NCBI GenBank assembly: GCA_902806355.1
Contig: CADCWI010000029.1
Location: 1-36,542, forward strand
Direction: 5' to 3'
Source: an uncultured Thermomicrobiales bacterium
Lineage (GTDB): Bacteria; Chloroflexota; Chloroflexia; Thermomicrobiales; UBA6265
Length of the DNA: 36,542 nucleotides
In this document: in pieces, positions 31,117-36,542 of the stretch
Layout: every line of letters starts with the position of its first letter
Numbering within the stretch: position 1 is the stretch's first letter
Notes under the pieces: generated by a model
What the model saw: the letters and a program-made list of their open reading frames with translations, nothing else
What the model was told of the DNA's origin: nothing
The model's database searches: none
Translations under genes and position numbers: made by a program

Positions 31117-31914
31117 TCAGCGACGCTCCCCCCGTCCGTTCCGTTCCGATACCACTCTCACGTGGAATCCGTGGCTTCCGAACCGGATCTCATCGCCGTC
31201 GACCATGTCGGCAATGCGGACCGGCTCACCGTTGAGGAATGTACCGTTCGTGCTGTTCAGGTCCTCCACGCGGGATAGGCCCGATTCCCACGTGATCCGG
31301 GCGTGTCGTCTCGAAATATCGGGCGCATCGAGAACGATGTCACATTCCGATCCCCGCCCAACCGTGTTCAAACCGGATGAGAGCGCTACTTCCGTTCCTC
31401 GAAAAGTTCCGCCGGTTCCGACCAGGCTGCATGACGAGGCATCGGCCCTGGGTGCAACATGAAAGGCAGCTGTTGGCTGAGGCGGCAGGGCCCGTGAAGC
31501 AGACGGCGATGCGACCGCACGCCCGTCAGCGATCAACGAGTCGACGTTGACAGATCGCCGCCGGACGGTCTCGTCCTCCTCAATGGTTACCCGGATACGA
31601 TCGACGACGGAGAGGTTGCGCTCGGTGGCGACCTGTGCGAGCCAGGCCTCCATCTGGCGTGACAACCCTGTCTTGTAACTCGCGAATTGCTCGTAGTCGC
31701 GGGGGCTGAGCCGGACAGTGTACGCATTGGGCACGATCGATGTGCCGACCGACGCGCGCCGGTTGCTGAGCATCTCCCGTTGGAGCCGTTTGCCGATCTC
31801 CGCGGGCTGGACGGGTTGGCGGAAAAGTGAGCCAGACGTGCCTTCCATGAGACGTTCCAGCGCGTGTTCAAATCGATCGAGCAGTTTCACGCACCGTCTC
31901 CTCAAGTTATCCAT
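31117..31914 (-). CDS. FhaA-type protein: DUF3662 domain plus C-terminal FHA domain
   Basis: The 265-aa protein opens with the DUF3662 domain (about 1-125; RFEHALERLMEGTSGSLFRQPVQPAEIGKRLQREML, VPNAYTVRLSPRDYEQF). A Ser/Ala/Pro linker and an FHA domain (about 175-255; TVGRGSECDIVLDAPDISRRHARITW, LNSTNGTFLNG) complete it. In mycobacteria FhaA binds the phosphorylated pseudokinase domain of MviN/MurJ and restrains peptidoglycan synthesis. The same role is possible but not shown. It is the first gene of fhaA-fhaB-glycosyltransferase. There is no ordinary ribosome site; the 14 bases before the ATG are a perfect palindrome. Confidence 0.9.
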   Translation of the reverse strand: MDNLRRRCVKLLDRFEHALERLMEGTSGSLFRQPVQPAEIGKRLQREMLSNRRASVGTSIVPNAYTVRLSPRDYEQFASYKTGLSRQMEAWLAQVATERNLSVVDRIRVTIEEDETVRRRSVNVDSLIADGRAVASPSASRALPPQPTAAFHVAPRADASSCSLVGTGGTFRGTEVALSSGLNTVGRGSECDIVLDAPDISRRHARITWESGLSRVEDLNSTNGTFLNGEPVRIADMVDGDEIRFGSHGFHVRVVSERNGRGERR

Positions 31915-31928
31915 GGCGCGATCGCGCC
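31915..31928. promoter_or_regulatory. Perfect palindrome directly abutting the fhaA start codon
   Basis: GGCGCGATCGCGCC is a 14-bp perfect palindrome occupying exactly the 14 bases before the fhaA ATG, where a Shine-Dalgarno would normally be. It could be an operator, a hairpin in the leader, or chance in GC-rich DNA. Confidence 0.45.
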
Positions 31929-31933
31929 CGAAG

Positions 31934-31962
31934 AGTATAGAGCGTGCGCCGACGCGGGTCGA
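31934..31962 (-). promoter_or_regulatory. Likely fhaA promoter
   Basis: On the minus strand TCGACC (31962-31957), a 17-base spacer and TATACT (31939-31934) resemble a vegetative promoter, with a very good -10. Initiation would be near 31927, inside the palindrome. That leaves only about 13 leader bases before the ATG at 31914. Confidence 0.5.
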
Positions 31963-32084
31963 CGCGGCGCCGGGCGCGCTGACCGGGCGAGCACACCGCG
32001 TGTGGCGAAACCGGTTCCTACCCGCCGATGTCGCGATTCCGGCTCTGATAGAGTGGCTCCCTGAACAAGGCGACCGATCTGTCA

Positions 32085-32810
32085 GTGAGCCAGGAACGAG
32101 ACAGCACAGACATGCATGACATAAATGAACCCGCGACGAAAGCGGGCGACGCCGAAGTGATCATTGGACCATCCGTGCTCTCGGCGGACTTCCTGAGACT
32201 CGGCGAACAGTTGATCGAGATCGAGCGGGCGGGCGCGGATTACGTCCATTTCGATGTCATGGACGGACGTTTCGTGCCCAATATCTCGATCGGCTTGCCA
32301 GTGCTGGAGGCGGTCCGTGACGGAACGACGTTACCGATCGATGTCCATCTGATGCTCGTCGAGCCGGAACGTTGGGTCGATCCGTTTGCGGACGCCGGCG
32401 CGGACAGCATCACGTTCCATGCCGAAGCGTCTCCCCACCTGCATCGTCTCACCGAAGCGATCGCGAAACGCGGCATGCGGGCCGGCGTGGCATTGAACCC
32501 GTCGACTCCGATCCTCATGATCGAGCCACTGTTGCCGTTCGTCGGGCATGTGCTGGTGATGACGGTCAATCCGGGTTTCGGCGGGCAGTCGTTCATCCCG
32601 GAGATGACCGCGAAGGTGGCGCAGCTCCGGGAACGGCTTCAGCAGATGAACTCGGACTGCCATATTCAGGTGGATGGAGGCATCAACGCGGAGACGATCG
32701 TCGACGTCGCAAAGGCGGGAGCGACCTCGATCGTCGCCGGGACAGCGCTTATCAACGATGAAGGATCGATCGAGCACAACATGGGGCGGTTGCGCAAGGC
32801 GCTGGCGTAG
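32085..32810 (+). CDS. rpe: Ribulose-phosphate 3-epimerase
   Basis: Rpe interconverts ribulose 5-phosphate and xylulose 5-phosphate in the pentose phosphate pathway. The TIM-barrel protein shows all family motifs: GPSVLSADFLRLGEQ, VHFDVMDGRFVPNISIG, PIDVHLMLVEPERW, MTVNPGFGGQSFIPEM and IQVDGGINAETI. The catalytic Asp residues are in HFDVMDG and VDGGIN. The domain starts near residue 26; GTG 32085 gives 241 aa and ATG 32112 gives 232 aa, and neither has a strong ribosome site. It is divergent from fhaA and convergent with the exporter gene. Confidence 0.95.
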   Translation: MSQERDSTDMHDINEPATKAGDAEVIIGPSVLSADFLRLGEQLIEIERAGADYVHFDVMDGRFVPNISIGLPVLEAVRDGTTLPIDVHLMLVEPERWVDPFADAGADSITFHAEASPHLHRLTEAIAKRGMRAGVALNPSTPILMIEPLLPFVGHVLVMTVNPGFGGQSFIPEMTAKVAQLRERLQQMNSDCHIQVDGGINAETIVDVAKAGATSIVAGTALINDEGSIEHNMGRLRKALA

Positions 32811-32837
32811 CCTTGCCTCGACTCAAAGGCCGACGGA

Positions 32838-34421
32838 CTAGTCCGCTGCCCGGAAACGCCCTGCAAGCCAAAGCGGAATGAGCGCCAATGCGGCGATGCA
32901 GGCCGCGATAAGGAAGGTTTCCTGAATCACCTGCACGGAAAGAGGGAGAGCGTGTTGCTCAATGAACTGCCGTTGCCGATCGAGAAAGGACGCGGTCGAC
33001 TCGTTAGCGCCCTGAATGATCGGCTCCACCCGGCCTGTCAGGGTCTGCAACCGGCGTACCCCGAGCGCTGTCAGCGCTGACGCGCCAAGCGTCATCCCGA
33101 GGAGCCGAAACATCAGCGCTGTCGACGCTGCGGCGCCCCGGTCTCCGACCGCCGCGGACGCTACGGGTATCGAACCCAGTGGTGGCAGGACAACGCCCAG
33201 GCCGATGCCCGCGACGATCAGCCCGGGCACCAGTGACCATGCACGGGACTGATCGATCAGAAAAAACAGCATGATACAGCCGCCGCTGATTAGCACGACT
33301 CCGACGTAGGCGGCGCGTCGCTCTCCGTACCCATCAGCGATCCTGCCCGCCGCGAACGAGGTTGCGGCAATCGATAGGGTGAAGGGAGCCAGAAGCATCG
33401 CGGTCGTGCGGCTGATCGCATCCGGTTCCGTAAGGAGCGCAACAAAGACGGGGATGTTCACCATGGCGATCATGAGTACGGCCCCGATCAGGAAATTGAC
33501 GCCGATGACGGCAAGAAATTGATGCGTACCGAGCAGGTCGCGAGGCAGCAATGGATGGCGCGCTCGCCTTGTCCAGAGCGCGAAGCCCACCAGCGCGACC
33601 ACCGCCAGCGTGAGCAGCCACGGGACCTGGCCGGCCAGGGGATTGACAGTGCCGCCAAGCGCCCGCAGTCCGCTCCTTGCCTGAGCTCCAACCTCCCCAC
33701 TCGATGCCAGGGCCAGGTTGATCGCGACCAGTCCGATCGCAAGCAAGATAGCCCCAACCGCATCGAGACGGCGGAGATCGCGCATCTCGAATCGCTGCGA
33801 TTCATATCCGAAGCTTCGTCGAACGAGCAGCAGGGCGCCCAGCAGCAGTGGCACGTTGATCCAGAAGACCCATCGCCACGCCTCTTCCGAGACGGGCAGC
33901 AGGTCCACGACCGCGGCTCCGTACAGCGGTCCCAGCATCCATCCGATCGTCTCGGCGGCGCCAACGATGCCGATCCCGGCGAGTTGCTGACGACGGCTCA
34001 ACGTGTCGCCCACCAGGGCGATGGTGACGGGCAGAATGCCGCCACCGCCCAGCCCCTGGACGGTCCGGCCAGCCACGAGTTCGCCCAATCCGTCGGCCCG
34101 CGCGCAGAGCACCGAGCCGATCAGGAACAACAGGAGGCAAACGATGAACGTCCGGTGGCGACCGATGATGTCGGAGGTTCTGCCGAAGAGCGGAATCGCG
34201 ACGATGTAGGCGACCAGATACCCATTCACGGCCCAGATGTAGCGATCGATGTCGGCGGTGTTGATGCCAAGGTCAGGGATCATCCGGGGCAGAATCGCCG
34301 CGACGACGGTGAGATCGATCGCGCCCAGTAGAACGCAGACAAGACCCGCGATCATGCCTCGGTTGAGCATGGCGTGTCTCAGGGAGTGCCGGGGACCGTC
34401 CGTATCAGACGGGTGGCTCAA
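32838..34421 (-). CDS. MFS exporter, DHA2 (14-helix, EmrB/QacA/P55-like) family
   Basis: This is a proton-driven exporter in the inner membrane. About 14 hydrophobic helices are visible. Motif A is GRTSDIIGRHR after helix 2, the antiporter motif C region is GAAETIGWMLGPLYGAAV, and there is a long outer loop between helices 13 and 14 (about 470-505). TTG 34421 overlaps the upstream lipoprotein stop by 17 bases; ATG 34370 (510 aa) is a good alternative. Overlap or tight linkage with an LprG-type lipoprotein is the arrangement of mycobacterial P55 (Rv1410c), which exports triacylglycerol and gives drug tolerance. A similar role is an inference. The stop codon lies in a 12-bp palindrome, CGGACTAGTCCG (32834-32845). 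Confidence 0.87.
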   Translation of the reverse strand: MSHPSDTDGPRHSLRHAMLNRGMIAGLVCVLLGAIDLTVVAAILPRMIPDLGINTADIDRYIWAVNGYLVAYIVAIPLFGRTSDIIGRHRTFIVCLLLFLIGSVLCARADGLGELVAGRTVQGLGGGGILPVTIALVGDTLSRRQQLAGIGIVGAAETIGWMLGPLYGAAVVDLLPVSEEAWRWVFWINVPLLLGALLLVRRSFGYESQRFEMRDLRRLDAVGAILLAIGLVAINLALASSGEVGAQARSGLRALGGTVNPLAGQVPWLLTLAVVALVGFALWTRRARHPLLPRDLLGTHQFLAVIGVNFLIGAVLMIAMVNIPVFVALLTEPDAISRTTAMLLAPFTLSIAATSFAAGRIADGYGERRAAYVGVVLISGGCIMLFFLIDQSRAWSLVPGLIVAGIGLGVVLPPLGSIPVASAAVGDRGAAASTALMFRLLGMTLGASALTALGVRRLQTLTGRVEPIIQGANESTASFLDRQRQFIEQHALPLSVQVIQETFLIAACIAALALIPLWLAGRFRAAD

Positions 34422-35130
34422 TGGAAACCTGTTGGTCGTGGTCGGAAAGGTTCATGGTCCAGGTGGCCGGGTCGTCCTTGCCCGAGCTGTCCGGTTCAGT
34501 GACGATGACCCGGAGGAGATTGGATGTGGCCGACTCGATCCATAACTCGAGCCCAACGGGCTCGCCAGTCATCGTGTTGGAGGTCAGCGGTCCCATCGTA
34601 GCTTGTGACGCGGTTCCTGAGACTCTGAGGGCATCCTTCCCCTCGATGGTTTCGTGTCCCAGCAAGACCGGATCCTGGATTCGACCCATCACGGGCCCGA
34701 GGCCCTGCTGATTGTCATAGAGGATGGATGGGTTATACCCGAACTCGGGAGGGGCAGAGTTCCAGTTGCCGGTGAGGAGGTCGGTGGTCCACGATCTCGC
34801 GCCGATGGTGATCATCTTGATGGTTACCGTGCCCGTCCCGAACAATCGGACCTGAAAATCGACAGCCACCTTGTCCGGGCGCGCGAGCTCGCCCCGTGCC
34901 GCGACAAGCTGGATGGTACCAGCGCTATCGACGAACGTTTGCCCCTCGATGTCGAGCGTGAATCGCAGCGACTGGGTTTCCGCCATCCTCGCGCTCGCCG
35001 CGGCCAGGACATCCTCGACTGATACGCCTGGCTCCTCCGTGCTTTCGGTCTGGGCGTTGGACCCGCAACCGGCGACGACAAGGGAGAGGATCATCAGCAT
35101 GATGGGCAATCGAAATCGGCGGAAGAGCAC
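34405..35130 (-). CDS. LppX/LprG-family lipoprotein
   Basis: The 241-aa protein has a basic, hydrophobic signal with lipobox VAGC (Cys22), then a Ser/Glu-rich spacer. An LppX_LprAFG-like domain follows: VEDVLAAASARMAETQSLRFTLDIEG, VAARGELARPDKVAVDFQVR, IKMITIGARSWTTDLLTGNW, and the late LELWIESATSNLLRVIVTE. This family folds into a half-barrel with a lipid pocket and carries lipids such as triacylglycerol or phthiocerol esters across the cell wall in actinobacteria. GTG 35130 has AAGGA five bases upstream. It is first in a two-gene unit with the exporter. Lipid binding by this protein is inferred, not shown. Confidence 0.83.
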   Translation of the reverse strand: MLFRRFRLPIMLMILSLVVAGCGSNAQTESTEEPGVSVEDVLAAASARMAETQSLRFTLDIEGQTFVDSAGTIQLVAARGELARPDKVAVDFQVRLFGTGTVTIKMITIGARSWTTDLLTGNWNSAPPEFGYNPSILYDNQQGLGPVMGRIQDPVLLGHETIEGKDALRVSGTASQATMGPLTSNTMTGEPVGLELWIESATSNLLRVIVTEPDSSGKDDPATWTMNLSDHDQQVSIEPPV

Positions 35131-35345
35131 GATGGTCCTTCACTTGGTACGGCATGCCGGGGAGGTCGCGGACCTCGTTCCAGCGGCTGGTGAGTGTGAT
35201 GAGAGGTTGAGGGCTCGATGCCGCACGCGCCGGGAGTCACGATGTGGCCACAATCCAGTTTAGCAGCCGGAATGTTACAGGGGTTTGTCGGGACATTGGA
35301 GAATCGGCGGCGAGCGAAGGATAATACGGAACGCACGAGTAGGTC

Positions 35346-36296
35346 GTGATTCGCAACCATCGCCAATCCAGGGAGCACGGGAGCCAGACCTTGAGCGTCG
35401 TTCCAACTGATCTTCAGATATCCGTAGGCAGTGTTACGGAAGCCGCCGGGCGACAGAGCAATGAGGACGCCGTGCTGGTCACCCAGCTTCCAGAGGCCGA
35501 GCCGGGAGGTGGTCCGGGTTTCCTCCTGGCGGTGGCGGATGGCATGGGAGGGCTGGAACGAGGCGAAGTCGCGAGTCACCTCGCGATCGACTTGCTCAAT
35601 GATCTGTTCGCCCGCGACCGTCCTGAAGATGTTGCACAGGCGTTGAAGCAGGCATATCGACGCGCCAATGACGCGATCTACCGCCAGTCGATCGATAATC
35701 CCCAGAGCGGAGGCATGGGGACGACCCTCGTCTCCGCGGTGATTCACGGAAAGTACGCCACGATCGCCAACGTGGGCGACAGCCGGGCATACCTCATCCG
35801 TGCGGACCAGCTCACGCAGGTGACGCAGGATCACTCGGTTGTCGCCGATCGGGTCGCCAAGGGTGAGCTGAGGGAAGAAGACGCCCGGTCGAGCCCCCAG
35901 CGGAACCTGTTGACACAAGCGCTAGGGACACACCCATCGCTCGATCGCAGGATGCCGAGCATATACGAGTTGATGTTGTTGCCGGAAGATCGCCTGCTGC
36001 TCTGTTCGGACGGATTCTTCGATGTTCTCCAACCGGGCGACTATGTCGGCACGGTAATGATCGACGATCCACAGGGCTCCGCGGCCCGACTCGCAACCCT
36101 GGCGACGGAGCGCGGAACGACGGACAACGTCTCCGCTATCGTGGTCGCCGTGAGTCCATCATCGGCCACAATCCAGCGCGAGCGGATTGGGGCCGAGATC
36201 GCGCAACAACGCGGCGTCAGCCCGTTACTTGTTCCGATCCTGCTGTTGCTCATTCTCGTAATCGCGATCCTCGTCGGAGCGTTCGTCTATCTCTAG
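35346..36296 (+). CDS. PP2C-family Ser/Thr phosphatase with C-terminal membrane helix (PstP/Stp type)
   Basis: This enzyme removes phosphate from Ser/Thr residues using two metal ions. The 316-aa protein shows GRQSNEDAVLV, LAVADGMGGLERGEVAS (metal Asp), GMGTTLVSAVI, IANVGDSRAYLI, VTQDHSVVADRV, LLCSDGFFDVL and TDNVSAIVVAV. A final membrane helix follows (LVPILLLLILVIAILVGAFVYL), which would put the catalytic domain in the cytoplasm as in PstP. The start GTG 35346 has only a weak ribosome site (AGG); a TTG at 35391 is possible. Partners of such phosphatases are PASTA-type kinases and FHA proteins; two FHA proteins lie nearby. Confidence 0.9.
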   Translation: MIRNHRQSREHGSQTLSVVPTDLQISVGSVTEAAGRQSNEDAVLVTQLPEAEPGGGPGFLLAVADGMGGLERGEVASHLAIDLLNDLFARDRPEDVAQALKQAYRRANDAIYRQSIDNPQSGGMGTTLVSAVIHGKYATIANVGDSRAYLIRADQLTQVTQDHSVVADRVAKGELREEDARSSPQRNLLTQALGTHPSLDRRMPSIYELMLLPEDRLLLCSDGFFDVLQPGDYVGTVMIDDPQGSAARLATLATERGTTDNVSAIVVAVSPSSATIQRERIGAEIAQQRGVSPLLVPILLLLILVIAILVGAFVYL

Positions 36297-36542
36297 TGAT
36301 CCATCGTGCATGAATTGAGGGTGGCCACCCAACCAGGTGCGGCGGCCCGGCGTTCATCCTGGCAAGTGCGTCGGTGCAAGGTGGACGGACCGTCCTTCGT
36401 GATGACAGGTTGGTCTCGCCCGCGGGGCGGAGGGGATGTGACACCACGGTCGCCTGCGCCCGTTGACCAAAGGGTGACAAATGACATGCCGGCCAAAGCG
36501 ACCGGTTCGGAGGGATGATTTGGGGCGACTCGACGCCGCTGC
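36297..36542. other. Non-coding window end, possible start of a further gene
   Basis: No complete gene lies in these 246 bases. GGAGG at 36509-36513 stands six bases before a TTG at 36520, which opens a frame reading MGRLDAA to the window edge. This could be the start of a rightward gene but the evidence is only the ribosome site. Confidence 0.3.

Noticed and set aside
33519..34331. Plus-strand open frame of 270 codons inside the exporter gene
   Set aside because: Shadow of the MFS gene; Gln/Asp/Arg-rich without family signature.
35270..35345. TAATAC near 35321 as promoter of the PP2C gene
   Set aside because: The only TTG-type -35 candidate is 20 bases away, too far for confidence.

Overview
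The window looks like chromosomal DNA of a GC-rich, aerobic-type bacterium. GTG and TTG starts are common and genes are packed closely. The gene families point to Chloroflexota, most likely the Thermomicrobia/Sphaerobacter side: UPF0182, DUF512 radical SAM, FhaA/FhaB, LprG-type lipoprotein, and a Tat-exported family-5 solute-binding protein. This placement is inferred from protein character only. No phage, IS element or CRISPR array was seen.

Layout. Positions 1-2374 (+) carry the end of yebC, then ruvC, tlyA and larB. Converging on them, 5510-2481 (-) reads pth, 3-hydroxyacyl-CoA dehydrogenase, a stand-alone B12-binding mutase subunit and meaB, which is fatty-acid/methylmalonyl-CoA metabolism. 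A 17-bp perfect inverted repeat joins the two 3' ends. Positions 5778-11273 (+) hold tatA/B, tgt, acpS, nnrD, a two-CBS-domain protein and alr. Positions 11274-12620 are mostly non-coding around an orphan helix-turn-helix regulator; its consensus promoter is covered by repeated TGTACG sites. Next come a small four-helix membrane protein, a YycJ-type metallo-hydrolase (-) and a large UPF0182 membrane protein (+).

Positions 17512-22069 (-) contain a zinc-ribbon membrane protein and, behind its own terminator, a solute-binding protein with two permeases of a peptide-type ABC importer. No ATPase gene is present. A gene-poor kilobase follows, then comEA-comEC (DNA uptake), a tRNA-Glu with its promoter, a sugar-nucleotidyltransferase, prmA and a DUF512 radical SAM protein.

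Positions 29671-31914 (-) form an fhaA-fhaB-glycosyltransferase block (phosphothreonine reading). Then come rpe (+), an MFS exporter with an LprG-like lipoprotein (-), and a PP2C phosphatase (+). The rpe / exporter / lipoprotein arrangement resembles the Rv1408-Rv1411c locus of Mycobacterium tuberculosis. The FHA proteins and the phosphatase suggest a Ser/Thr-kinase signalling circuit whose kinase lies outside the window.

The most interesting items are the autoregulated-looking orphan regulator, the mycobacteria-like lipoprotein/exporter locus, and the competing RNA folds at the larB/meaB junction. No clearly new multi-gene system could be proven from the sequence alone.
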